Assembly (NCBI GenBank): GCA_002007295.1
Contig: LNZM01000069.1
Span: 1 to 47,493 of the forward strand
Length of the DNA: 47,493 bases
Direction of reading: 5' to 3'
DNA from: Candidatus Epulonipiscioides saccharophilum
GTDB taxonomy: Bacteria > Bacillota > Clostridia > Lachnospirales > Cellulosilyticaceae
The notes below the pieces were generated by a model. It had not been told where the DNA came from. It made no database searches and was given only the letters and a program-made list of their open reading frames with translations. Each line of letters begins with the position of its first letter. The first letter of the stretch is position 1. A program made the translations under genes and the position numbers. This document shows positions 8,368 to 18,115 of the stretch, one piece after another.

Positions 8368-9943
8368 ATGAATAAAAATACTTACGGAGATCAAAGCATT
8401 TCTTCGTTAAAAGGAGCAGATAGAGTAAGATTACGTCCTGGCGTAATTTTTGGTTCAGATGGGATAGAAGGGTGTGAGCATTCTGTATTCGAAATATTAT
8501 CCAATTCAATAGATGAAGCAAAAGAGGGTTACGGGGGTGTTATTAGGGTCACGTTACATAAAGATCATTCTATTACAGTAGAAGACTTTGGACGTGGAAT
8601 ACCATTAGATTATAACAAAAAAGAGCAAAGATATAATTGGGATTTAATTTTTTGCGAACTTTATGCAGGAGGAAAGTATAACAACAATGAAGGCTCAAAT
8701 TATGAATTTAGTTTAGGGTTAAATGGATTAGGAGTGTGTGCAACACAGTATACTTCCGAATTTATGAATGTAGAAGTGCGAAAGGATGGATATATATATA
8801 AATTACATTTTGAAGGTGGCCATAATATAGGAGGACTGAATAAAAAGAAGGCTAAGGATAGCATGACTGGATCTAAGATAACCTGGAGACCAGATCCAAA
8901 AGTTTTTACAGACATCAATATATCTAGTGAATATTTTCATAATATACTAAAGCAACAAGCGATTGTCAATGCAGGAATTAGATTTATATTTACTGATGAA
9001 ATGGAAAATAAGGTTTTAGATTATCTATATCCGGATGGTATAGAAGGATATGTAAAAGAAGTAGCTAATGGCCAAAATTTTTCGAAAATTATATCTATAC
9101 GTAAAACAACACAAGGTAGAGATAGTGCAAATAAGCCAGAATATAAATTAAAATTTCATATAGTCATGACTTTTTCTAATAAAGTAAATCTTTTAGAATA
9201 TTATCATAATTCTAGTTTTTTAAAAAACGGTGGTTCACCAGATAGAGCTATAAAAAATGCCTTATCCTCTACTATAGATCAATATGTTACAAAAGCAAAC
9301 ATGTATACAAAGGGTGAGAAAAGAATTAGTTTTTCAGATATCCAAGATAGTTTAATTTTAGTTACCAATTCTTTTTCTACACTAACAAGTTATGAAAATC
9401 AAACTAAAAAAGCTATATCTAATAAATTTATTCAGGATGCTATACAAGAATGTTTAAAAGAATATTTAGATGTGTATTTTATTGAAAATAAGGATGAAGC
9501 AGACAAGATATGTACCCAAATTTTAATAAATAAAAGAAGTAAGGAAAAGGCTGAAAAAACACGAATCAATGTAAGAAAGCAATTAAATGTAACAATTGAT
9601 ATAGCAAACAGAATAAAAAAGTTTGTAGATTGTCGTAGTAAGGATAAAAATAAAAGAGAGCTATATATAGTAGAAGGGGATTCAGCTTTAGGATCATGTA
9701 AACTAGGCCGGAATGCAGAATTTCAAGGGATAATGCCGATTAGGGGCAAAATTTTAAATTGTCTCAAATCAGATTTCAATAAAATATTTAAAAGTGAAAT
9801 CATAGTAGATTTATTAAAAGTACTAGGATGTGGAATAGAAATAGAAGGTAAACACAATAAGCAGTTAAATACTTTTAATTTAGCAAAACTTAGATGGAAT
9901 AAGGTTATTATTTGCACAGACGCTGATGTGGACGGATTTCAAA
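8368..9943 (+). CDS. parE: Topoisomerase IV-type subunit B, exon 1 (GHKL ATPase, transducer, start of Toprim)
   Basis: Type IIA topoisomerase ATPase subunit, which unlinks or relaxes DNA together with the ParC-like protein encoded downstream. Exon 1 encodes the GHKL ATPase (EILSNSIDEA, DFGRGIPLD, GLNGLG), the transducer domain and the first Toprim motifs (YIVEGDSALGS near residue 434, then PIRGKILN). It stops in the middle of the TDADVDG metal-binding motif region (about 516-522). After 525 codons and one base, a group II intron begins at 9944. Joining 9943 to 12667 reads TDADVDGFQIRTLLLTML without any gap, matching the normal GyrB/ParE sequence, and gives a 656-residue protein of usual length. 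The start is ATG 8368 with AGGTGAT upstream. The symbol reflects the pairing and clostridial type; a GyrB paralogue is the alternative. Confidence 0.9.
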
Positions 9944-12666
9944 GTGCGACACGTTCCTAACTGAAAAGGTTAGGCACTAAATAAGGAAAGTTAAGTGAAT
10001 ATTTAGTAGAACTAATTAGACAAGAAAGTGGAATGAGAGAGTAACGTCTTAAAACGCTTCCCCTAATACTCCGACATGCAACGGATTGAGTATGAAGTCC
10101 AATGTATGAAGCTCGGTGAAGTCGAGGGAAAGTTGCCCAAACAGGGATGGTATTGACCGTGACAGGCGGCGCGTGACACAATACTGAGCTGTGGAAAGCT
10201 AACCAGAGGTGGGTGGTGCAACTGATACTACGGGGGTCTACAAAATGTCTATGGTGAGAACGTTTTCTAAGATGGAAAACTGACGAACTTTCGAAAGTAC
10301 GGTTCTATAAGCCCGACTTGGTAGAAATGCCAAGTGCATCAGAGTATGTAGTTTGTGAGGACGAGTAAGAATTTTGGTTATGAAAATCCTTATACTGTGA
10401 TAGGCAGTATCAAGCAAACAGGACTAAAGAAAGCACCTAAAGATATATGCAAAGATAGTCTAATTGGAACGTGGAAAGCCAAGAACATGGAGGACTTACT
10501 TCCAGTGAAGTGTTGAAATGGAAAGGGAAACAATCCTATAACATTTCTTAATCTTGGTGATAGTAGAGCCATAGTACCAATGAAACAGTGATAACAAGCT
10601 GTGGAGGGATGGGCTCAAGTCGAGAGTATAAGATTAAAAATTAATTAATACAAGATATTAGGTTCGAGTAAGACTAAGAGAGGTGAAATCCAATATAGGA
10701 GAATAACCGACTAATGACACTCAATAAAAATAGGTTAAAGAGAGAAAAGAAAAAAATCTCTCCGAAATAATGAGTATGATAATATGCAAGAGTTATTTGA
10801 TGATTTATACGACAAAAGCTGTAAGGGTTACAAATTCAAACATCTTGTTGAACTTATAACAAGTGAAAGTAACATTAAATTGACATATAGGAACATCAAA
10901 AGGAACAATGGTGGTAAAACAAGTGGTGTGAATAAACATACAATTGATGATATTGCGAATGGAAACATTGAAGAAGTCATAAAATATGTTCAAAATAGAT
11001 TAAAGTATTACTAACCACACCTTGTAAAACGTGTATGGATACCTAAAGCGAATGGCAAACAAAGACCTTTAGGTATTCCAACCATCGAGGATAGATTAAT
11101 TCAATAATGTATTAAACAAATCCTAGAACCCATATGTGAAGCTAGATTTCATAAACATAGTTATGGATTTAGAGCAAACAGAAGTGTGGAACACGCTATA
11201 GCAAGAGCAATGTTTCTTATGAACCAATCTACTTTTCACTATGTAGTAGATATAGACATTAAATCTTTTTTCGATAATGTAAACCATCCTAAGCTACTCA
11301 AACAAATGTGGAATTTAGGAATACAAGATAAAAATCTTATTGCAATAATTAATAAGATGATAAAAGCTGAAATAGTTGGAGAGGGTATTCCAAATAAAGG
11401 AACACCACAAGGGGGTATTATTTCCCCTCTACTGTCAAACATTGTTCTTAATGAATTTGACTGGTGAATTAGTTCACAATGGGAAAACCATAAAACTCAT
11501 TATGAATATAAGGGATGCGCAGGAGACGCAAATGCAAAAAGAGCATTAAAAAATACCTCTAACCTTAAACAGATGTATATAGTAAGATACGCAGATGATT
11601 TTAAAATCTTTTGTAAAACTTATGAAGATGCACAAAAAATATTCATAGCTACTAAAATGTGGCTTAAAGAGAGATTAAATTTAGAGGTTAGCGAAGAAAA
11701 ATCTAAAATAACTAACCTGAAAACCAACTATACAGATTTCCTGGGGTTTAAATTAAAAGTCAGAAGAAAGAGTAATAAATGGATAGCTACTTCGTACCTT
11801 GCAGATAATCAAATGGAACGTATCCATCAAAGGTTAAAAGTAGAGACTAAACATCTCGCAGATAATCCAACAAGAGAACAAGTTTTAAAATATAACTCGG
11901 TAATACTTGGATGACACACGTATTACAACATTGCTACCGAAGTCAACACAGGCTTTAAAATACTCGCCTACAAAGTCTTACACAAACAATTCAATTTGCT
12001 AAACAAGAACTACAAAATAACAAGTGACTATAACCTTACAGGTATGTACAATAAAAGGTATGGTAGGCACAGCATTAAGACCCACATGTTAAAAAATAAA
12101 GCATTAATACCCGTACAAGCTATTACAACCAAACCTCCAATGTGTGTATCACTCAAGATTAACAATTATACAGAGGAAGGACGAAAAGCAACCCATAGAT
12201 ACTTGCAGAAAGTAGATGTTGGGATTATGAGGTATATAATGTGTAATCCAGTACAAAGGAAAAGTGTAGAATATAATGACAACCGAATAGCACTCTATGC
12301 TGGACAAAGTGGCAACTATTCCATTACAAAGCGAAAGCTAGAAGTTGGAAATATGGAAGTGCATCATAAACTTCCAAGACACCAAAAGGGCACAGATAGT
12401 TATAAAAACCTAACATGGGTGCTTAAGGATGTACACATACTAATCACATGCAACTGATGAGGAAACAATCACTAAATGTTTGAAAGAAGTAAACTTTGAC
12501 AAAGAAGAATTGAAGAAAGTAAATAACCTAAGAATTAAGAGTGGTAATTGTATAATTAAAATTTAACTTATATTCCGATGGAACGCCGTGTGAGTTCGAA
12601 AGTCTCATGCACGGTGTGGAGTGGGGGAAAACTTGGAGATAATATCAAAAAGTTACCTATCACTAT
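9944..12666 (+). mobile_element. Group II intron 1, inserted in parE
   Basis: Complete 2,723-base group II intron. The 5' end is GTGCGACACG, fitting the GUGYG rule. Domain V lies at 12581-12619 (stem ccgtgtgag / ctcatgcacgg). Domain VI has a bulged adenosine at 12659, seven bases before the 3' end at 12666 (ends CTAT). EBS1 is probably TTTGG at 10373-10377, pairing with the last exon bases TCAAA with one G-U. Exact removal restores the parE frame (phase 1). The encoded maturase (10714-12566) is dead, so splicing should need a protein from elsewhere, perhaps the related intron at 33886-36597. The ribozyme ends look intact, consistent with pressure to keep splicing out of an important gene. Confidence 0.93.
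10714..12566 (+). pseudogene. Degenerate reverse transcriptase/maturase of intron 1
   Basis: Remnant of an intron-encoded protein with RT, maturase and HNH regions. Recognisable pieces run in order: N-terminal RT0 from 10784, [36 protein letters not shown], the catalytic YADD box in YIVRYADDFKIFC (from about 11573), and an HNH-like end MEVHHKLPRHQKGTDSYKNL. The frame is broken by TAA 11012, a second TAA near 11105 (CAA in the relative), TGA 11465 (TGG in the relative) and TGA 11912. There is a frameshift in an A7 run at 10750-10756 and another near 12440, after which HATDEETITKCLKEV continues to TAA 12564. The likely original start is ATG 10714, aligned with TTG 34643 of intron 2. It cannot make a working protein. 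Confidence 0.92.
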
Positions 12667-13061
12667 TTAGGACTTTACTGTTGACGATGTTATATACTTT
12701 AACCCCAACACTAATAGATGTTGGAAAAGTTTATATAGCAGAAACGCCATTATATGAAATTAACACTAAAAGTAAAACTTATTTTGCTTATTCAGAAACG
12801 GAAAAAATACAAATTTTAAGTAAAATCAACAAAACTAAATATACTCTACAAAGATCTAAGGGGCTAGGAGAAAATGATCCAGAGATGATGTGGACAACTA
12901 CAATGAATCCGGATAGTAGGAGATTGATACAAGTAATACCAGAAAATCAAGAAGAAACTAAGAAAAAGTTTGACCTATTATTAGGAGACAATTTAGAAGG
13001 CCGAAAAGAATTTATTAAGAATTCAGGTCATAATTATATTGAATTAGCAGATATGAGTTAG
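12667..13061 (+). CDS. parE: Topoisomerase IV-type subunit B, exon 2 (end of Toprim, C-terminal region)
   Basis: Completes the split subunit: from codon 526 it reads IRTLLLTMLYTLTPTLID, then VYIAETPLYEI, the conserved LQRSKGLGENDPEMMWTTTM block and the terminal GDNLEGRKEFI. The long open frame actually extends upstream to 12621 inside the intron, but those bases are intron domain VI and not exon. The stop is at 13061, with parC starting 15 bases later. Without splicing, translation of exon 1 would end at the in-frame TAA 9958-9960, losing this whole part and with it the function. Confidence 0.9.
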
Positions 13062-13075
13062 AGAGAAGGTGTGAT

Positions 13076-15178
13076 TTGACGATGAAAGTTATTAAACAAA
13101 ATATATCTCAGACACTTGAAATAAATTATATGCCTTATGCAATGAGTGTAATAGTATCTAGGGCATTACCAGAAATAGATGGGTTTAAACCATCTCATAG
13201 GAAACTATTATATACTATGTACAAAATGGGTTTATTAAAACAAGCAAAAACAAAGTCAGCAAATATTGTAGGACAAACTATGAAATTAAATCCTCATGGT
13301 GATGCAGCTATATACGAAACTATGGTTAGGCTAACAAAAGGTTACGATGCACTAAATATACCGCTAATAGATTCGAAAGGAAATTTTGGTAAAGTATATT
13401 CCAGAGACATGGCTTATGCAGCAGCAAGGTATACGGAAGCAAAATTAGCGGATATATGTGAAACCTTATTTTTGGACATAGAAGAAAATAGCGTAGACTT
13501 TATAGACAATTATGATGGAAAAATGAAAGAGCCGACTTTATTACCTAGCCGATTTCCGAGTATTTTGGTAAATGCTAATCAAGGTATAGCTGTAGGTATG
13601 GCAAGTAATATTTGCGGATTTAATTTGGGTGAAGTGTGCGATGGAGTTATAAGCTTTTTAGAAAATGATAACCAGAAAGATATATTAGAATATATTAAAG
13701 CTCCGGATTTTTCAACAGGAGGAGACTTAATATATGATCCATCAGAAATGAAACATATATTAAAGACAGGTAAAGGTTCTTTTAAAGTCAGAGCAAAGTA
13801 TACTATTTTAAAAAAGGAAAACTGTATAGAAATAACTGAAATTCCTTATACTACTACTGTGGAGGCTATAATAGACAAAATAGAAGACTTAGTTAAAACT
13901 GGAAAAATTAAAGAAGTCACTGATGTCAGAGACGAAACAGATTTAAAAGGATTAAAGTTAACGATATATTTAAAACGTGGGACGAATACAGAAACTTTAA
14001 TGATAAAGTTATTTAAAATGACACCTCTTCAGGATTCATTTAGTTGTAATTTTAACGTTTTAATAAATGGATATCCGAAGGTTTTGGGTGTAGCTGAAAT
14101 ATTAAAAGAATGGTGTGACTTTAGAAAAAACTGTATTGTTAGAAAATATAAACACAATATTGCTAAGTTAGAAAGGCGACATCATTTGTTGCTTGGTCTA
14201 TCAGCCATTTTGGTAAATATAGATAAAGCAATAGCATTAATTAGAAATACTGAAAAAGAGACTGATGTTATTCCATCTTTAATGGTTGAGTTTGATATTA
14301 CAGCATTGCAAGCGGATTTTATAGCTGAGATAAGGTTAAGAAATCTTAATAAGCAGTATATTCTTAGAAGCTTAAAAGAAGTTACAGAATTAGAAAAAAA
14401 TATTAAAAAATTTAATGCTATTATAAATAGTGAAGAAAAATTGAAAAAAATTATCATAGACGATTTAAATGATATTAAGAAAAAATATAATATACCTCGT
14501 AAAACTAGATTGATTGATCTACCCAAAGAGGAAGTAGAAGAATTAGTTAAACCAGTTAAGCAAGAAAATTACGAGATAAAAATATTTATGACAAGAGATC
14601 AGTATTTTAAAAAGATGTCATTAAGTGACATGCAGAATAAAAAGCTTGAAGAAATGCGGATTAAAGAAAATGACAAAATAATTTTTGAACTACAAACTAA
14701 TAATCATGTAGAATTATTATTATTTAGTGATAAAGCAAAGTTATATAAATTAAAAATGAGTGAAGTAGAAAATGTAAAATTCAATCAACTAGGGCATTAT
14801 TTACCAAATTTACTTGAAATGGAAGAGAGAGAAAAAATTATTTATATATGTCCTAATGAAGATAATTATCAGGGAACCATTTTAGTCGGTTTTAGAGATG
14901 GTAGGGTAGCCAAGATACCATTATCATTATATATAACAAAAACGAATCGAAAGCGGTTACTAAATGTTTATTATGGCAAGTCGGATTGTATAGGTATTAT
15001 ACAGTTAAAGGAAAATGAGCAAGCCTGTTTAATAAGGATAGATGGGAAGAAGAAATATTTTAAATTGGAAGATTTAGAATTTGTTGTGAAGCGAGATTCA
15101 CCAGGAAAACAAATTATGGTGACAACGAAAAAATTAGGAATAAATCAGCTAATAGTATACAATGAGGATAAAAAATGA
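13076..15178 (+). CDS. parC: Topoisomerase IV-type subunit A
   Basis: DNA-cleaving partner of the ParE-like subunit, 700 residues. The breakage-reunion domain opens with NYMPYAMSVIVSRALPEIDG, then KPSHRKLLYTMYKMGLL and GDAAIYETMVRL; the catalytic tyrosine is in AARYTEAKL (Tyr119 counted from TTG 13076). A tower/coiled-coil region follows (about 365-490) and then a short C-terminal domain with weak beta-pinwheel-like repeats (VGFRDGRVAKIPL, YKLKMSEV). TTG 13076 has AAGG 6 bases upstream and is preferred; ATG 13082 would be 12 bases from it. Only 14 bases separate it from parE, so the two should be cotranscribed, and failure to splice intron 1 would unbalance them. A GyrA-type paralogue is less likely given the short C-terminus. 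Confidence 0.9.
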   Translation: MTMKVIKQNISQTLEINYMPYAMSVIVSRALPEIDGFKPSHRKLLYTMYKMGLLKQAKTKSANIVGQTMKLNPHGDAAIYETMVRLTKGYDALNIPLIDSKGNFGKVYSRDMAYAAARYTEAKLADICETLFLDIEENSVDFIDNYDGKMKEPTLLPSRFPSILVNANQGIAVGMASNICGFNLGEVCDGVISFLENDNQKDILEYIKAPDFSTGGDLIYDPSEMKHILKTGKGSFKVRAKYTILKKENCIEITEIPYTTTVEAIIDKIEDLVKTGKIKEVTDVRDETDLKGLKLTIYLKRGTNTETLMIKLFKMTPLQDSFSCNFNVLINGYPKVLGVAEILKEWCDFRKNCIVRKYKHNIAKLERRHHLLLGLSAILVNIDKAIALIRNTEKETDVIPSLMVEFDITALQADFIAEIRLRNLNKQYILRSLKEVTELEKNIKKFNAIINSEEKLKKIIIDDLNDIKKKYNIPRKTRLIDLPKEEVEELVKPVKQENYEIKIFMTRDQYFKKMSLSDMQNKKLEEMRIKENDKIIFELQTNNHVELLLFSDKAKLYKLKMSEVENVKFNQLGHYLPNLLEMEEREKIIYICPNEDNYQGTILVGFRDGRVAKIPLSLYITKTNRKRLLNVYYGKSDCIGIIQLKENEQACLIRIDGKKKYFKLEDLEFVVKRDSPGKQIMVTTKKLGINQLIVYNEDKK

Positions 15179-15194
15179 AAGGTAGGTAATCAAA

Positions 15195-15428
15195 ATGGAA
15201 TATGACGAAAATTTTGATATGGATAAATTGATTGCTAGAATTAACGAATTGGCTAATAAGAAAAAGCATCAAGGATTGACCATGGAAGAGCTGGAAGAAC
15301 AACAAATATTAAGACAAGAGTATTTAGAAATATTTAGGGGTAATTTTAAGAGGCAATTAGCGAATACAAAGATCCAAACTCCGGATGGAGAACTACATCC
15401 GCTTAAATATATGCCACCACAAGAATAA
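15195..15428 (+). CDS. DUF896 (YnzC-type) small protein
   Basis: 77-residue soluble helical protein of the DUF896 family, known from Bacillus YnzC. The family signature is visible: LIARINELANKKKHQGLT, then EEQQILRQEYLEIFRGNFK, then the short tail with TPDGELHPL. Family function is unknown. ATG 15195 lies 16 bases after the parC stop with AGGTAGG upstream, so it is probably the last gene of the topoisomerase unit; a terminator follows at 15442-15473. Confidence 0.88.
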   Translation: MEYDENFDMDKLIARINELANKKKHQGLTMEELEEQQILRQEYLEIFRGNFKRQLANTKIQTPDGELHPLKYMPPQE

Positions 15429-15441
15429 TAGTAATAGTAAG

Positions 15442-15473
15442 AGGAATCTCTTTATGGAGGTTCCTTTTTATTT
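15442..15473 (+). terminator. Terminator after the DUF896 gene
   Basis: Stem aggaatc / ggttcct (7 bp, one G-U) at 15442-15448 and 15459-15465, followed by a T-rich tail. It separates the housekeeping genes from the beta-helix array. The rest of the gap to 15613 is AT-rich; I see no convincing -35/-10 pair. Confidence 0.7.
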
Positions 15474-15613
15474 AGAAATTAAATAATTGTTGAGATTTTT
15501 CAAAAATTTCCGCTTTTTTTTTTAGAATATACTAGATTTAAAAAAATTATTATGTTAAAATTACTACGAATTAAAGATAGCGAAATAATTAATACATAAC
15601 AGGAGAGTTACAC

Positions 15614-17905
15614 ATGAAAAAATCAACATTTATTTTAGCGTGGTTAATATTAATGACTGGATGCTCATTTGAAAACACAAAGATAAATTCGGATGTGGCA
15701 CAAACCAAAACGGACATTATAGAACAAACACAAGTTGTAGAACAACCTATTGAACCGGTTGTAGAACAAGAGATTGAATTAGAACAGAAAAGTGAAAAAG
15801 TAGAGATTATAAAAGAAGAGAGGACTATACCGATGGAAATCCATGTATATTCGAATGAGATTCCTTGGGATATTTCGGTTGAAATTCCAATGGATGCCAC
15901 AACAAGTATTAATGAGGCCATGAAAGCAGCAATACCTGGAGATACTATTATTGTGCATGAAGGGATTTATAGGGAGACTTTAAATATTTCTAAAGATAAT
16001 ATAACTATAATAGCAAATGAGAATGATTATGTCTTAGTTTCCGGAAATGCAGTGGTAACGGATTTTGTTCCATGTGAAGAAATACCCGGTGTTTATGTAG
16101 CAGATGTACCGGAAAATTATAAATTAGATTTTACTCAGGTGTTTGCAAATGGGGAGTATCAAAATATTGCTAGATATCCGAATCTTACTTTAAATGATAT
16201 GATGGAACCTCTTGAGCCGGGCGGTGGTTATGAAGAATTAGATAGTATATTTAAGCCGAAAGATAGTTTAGAAGTACAAGCGAATTTTCAAACAGATGCT
16301 TTTGAGCAATTAGATTTAACTGGAGGAATTTATCGAGGTCTTGTAGGCAAAAATCGGCATTATGTAATTGGCGACATTATAAGTAATGACTCTAATAGTG
16401 TTAAATTTAAAAGTGTTTCTACTAATGACTGGAGCAAAACGGGAGAAGTAACGCAGAATTATCATCCGATATCTTTTGGTTTTGTGATGCATAAAAATTT
16501 GATTGATATACCTGGGGAATGGTACGTAGAAGATAGAAAAATTTATTATATGCCCAAAGGAGATATAACAGATCTTCAAATTGAAATGCAAGTTAGGCCG
16601 AAAGTTTTGTTATTGAATAATAGAGAGTATGTCACAATAAAAAACATTAACTTTATTGCTGGAAATGCGCAAATGAAAAACTCTAATAATATATCAATAG
16701 ACAATTGTACGATGAGATATTTACAACCATTTTACAAGATAAAAGGTTATAGTATAGGAGAAAGCAAAGAAACAGGATTTTATATGGAAAATTCCAGCAA
16801 CAATAAATTTAATAATTTTTATTTAGCGCATGGATGGGGAAATGGAGTATATATTTCAGGCGGAGAAGATAATTTATTTACCAACAGCGTATTTAAGGAT
16901 TTAGGATGGATAGGAACTTTTACTGCGGGCTTATATACATCCGGCGAAAACAATTTCGTAAGAGACTGTACATTCGAGCATAACGGAAGATTTCAAATTC
17001 GAGTAGACAAAGACGTTAAAATAGATATTCTACATTCAAAATTTGTAAATGCTATGGAACTAGGAGAGGATGCTGGAGCATTACAGTTTACTAGCACAGG
17101 AAAGATAGGACCATTAGATTTAAAAGGAAGTAGATTAGCTTACAACATAGTTTCAGATTTAGAGGGCATACCAGTATTTGCAGGAAATTACAAGAAGAGA
17201 TATGTTTGTGCATTTTATATGGAGGATGTAAATAATTACACAGCGCATCACAATCTAGTTTACAATTTAAATCCGGGTGATTATGGAAGTGAATATGAAT
17301 TTGAAAAAGTAGGCGGAGTATTGTATATCGGACCGAGATATAATGCTATGGACGAACCTGTAAATTATTATAATAATACGAGTTGGAATTGTACAAGAAG
17401 CTTGAATGCATGGGGAATCGAGATAAGCAATATAGAAGAATTGAATACTAAAGGAGTGACACAAAAAGAGAATTCTGGAACGATGACGAATGGCCATTTT
17501 GCGAACAACATATTCAACGAGAGCTTGTTTAGGCTAATATATTCTACACAGAATTTAACGGAAAAAGGTGGAAGCACCGGATGGGCGGACAATGATCATA
17601 ATAATTGGAAACCGATATTAACGCCAAGTATGGAAGAATATTTTGAGCATATGGAAAAAGTGGGATATGTATATAATCCGCAAACTAATATGATGCTTAA
17701 AAATGATACAGGGGCGGAAAATTACATAAATGTAGAAACCGGAGATTTTAGGTTAACAGAAAATTCACTTGCTAAAGGAGCTGGCACACCGATACCGGGT
17801 ATTACAGCGTCGGATACACCGGATTTAGGAGCATTAGAAGGTAGTGATTATGTTCTTTCTGCTGGAGCAAATTTAGAGCTTCCAAAATTTAAAGAAATTA
17901 GATAA
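15614..17905 (+). CDS. BH1: beta-helix surface lipoprotein
   Basis: First member of the array, 763 residues. Lipobox LMTGC with Cys17; an acidic Glu/Gln/Val-rich linker (about 18-72) would hold the domain off the membrane. The domain begins at MEIHVYSNEIPW and carries GDTIIVHEGIYRE, the QVFANGEYQNIARYPNLT segment, DIPGEWYVEDRKIYYMP, short Asn-rich rungs typical of right-handed beta-helices, and GEDAG at 484-488. The tail is GALEGSDYVLSAG and FKEIR. The PGEW...YYMP pattern with an N-terminal FxNG block is familiar from beta-helix glycoside hydrolases such as GH141-like proteins, but I cannot assign a CAZy family. Shine-Dalgarno AGGAGAG at 15601-15607. Clade 1. A surface polysaccharide-acting enzyme or binder is inferred. 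Confidence 0.85.
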   Translation: MKKSTFILAWLILMTGCSFENTKINSDVAQTKTDIIEQTQVVEQPIEPVVEQEIELEQKSEKVEIIKEERTIPMEIHVYSNEIPWDISVEIPMDATTSINEAMKAAIPGDTIIVHEGIYRETLNISKDNITIIANENDYVLVSGNAVVTDFVPCEEIPGVYVADVPENYKLDFTQVFANGEYQNIARYPNLTLNDMMEPLEPGGGYEELDSIFKPKDSLEVQANFQTDAFEQLDLTGGIYRGLVGKNRHYVIGDIISNDSNSVKFKSVSTNDWSKTGEVTQNYHPISFGFVMHKNLIDIPGEWYVEDRKIYYMPKGDITDLQIEMQVRPKVLLLNNREYVTIKNINFIAGNAQMKNSNNISIDNCTMRYLQPFYKIKGYSIGESKETGFYMENSSNNKFNNFYLAHGWGNGVYISGGEDNLFTNSVFKDLGWIGTFTAGLYTSGENNFVRDCTFEHNGRFQIRVDKDVKIDILHSKFVNAMELGEDAGALQFTSTGKIGPLDLKGSRLAYNIVSDLEGIPVFAGNYKKRYVCAFYMEDVNNYTAHHNLVYNLNPGDYGSEYEFEKVGGVLYIGPRYNAMDEPVNYYNNTSWNCTRSLNAWGIEISNIEELNTKGVTQKENSGTMTNGHFANNIFNESLFRLIYSTQNLTEKGGSTGWADNDHNNWKPILTPSMEEYFEHMEKVGYVYNPQTNMMLKNDTGAENYINVETGDFRLTENSLAKGAGTPIPGITASDTPDLGALEGSDYVLSAGANLELPKFKEIR

Positions 17906-18045
17906 TGCAAGTTTAACAGTCTATTGGAGCAAAGTTAGAGCTTCCAAAATTTAAAGAAATTAGATAATACAAATTTAACTCTATTAGAGCAAAGTTAGAG
18001 ATTCCAAAATTTAAAGAAATGCGATAATACAAATTTAAGTCTATT
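17864..18045 (+). repeat. Three tandem copies of the BH1 3' end (62, 60, 60 bp)
   Basis: The last 14 codons of BH1 plus about 20 bases of trailer (17864-17925) are repeated at 17926-17985 and 17986-18045. Each copy again encodes a Leu-Glu-(Leu/Ile)-Pro-Lys-Phe-Lys-Glu-like end and stop, out of use after the first stop. It looks like slippage or unequal exchange, and shows how the conserved gene ends can multiply. Confidence 0.9.
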
Positions 18046-18053
18046 GAGAGGAG

Positions 18054-18113
18054 GTGATTGCTAGACATATGCCCCGTAGTTATTTGTTTGTATATTTGTA
18101 TATAGGAGGATAA
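18054..18113 (+). other. Possible leader ORF before BH2
   Basis: GGAGGTGAT at 18050-18058 is an unusually complete match to the 16S anti-Shine-Dalgarno sequence, and lies about 58 bases before the true BH2 ribosome site. A 19-codon frame from GTG 18054 (or 14 codons from ATG 18069) ends at TAA 18111-18113, two bases before ATG 18116. Spacing from the site to either start is poor. It may be a leader peptide or chance. Confidence 0.25.
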
Positions 18114-18115
18114 AA

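Noticed and set aside
10714-12566. Stop codon reassignment (TGA as Trp) in the intron 1 maturase, since one TGA sits at a Trp position
   Set aside because: Two other breaks are TAA and there are frameshifts; parC in the same window ends at TGA and uses TGG for Trp. Ordinary pseudogene decay explains it.
12621-12666. Start of a separate gene upstream of parE exon 2
   Set aside because: These bases form intron domain VI with the branch adenosine; the frame is open by chance.
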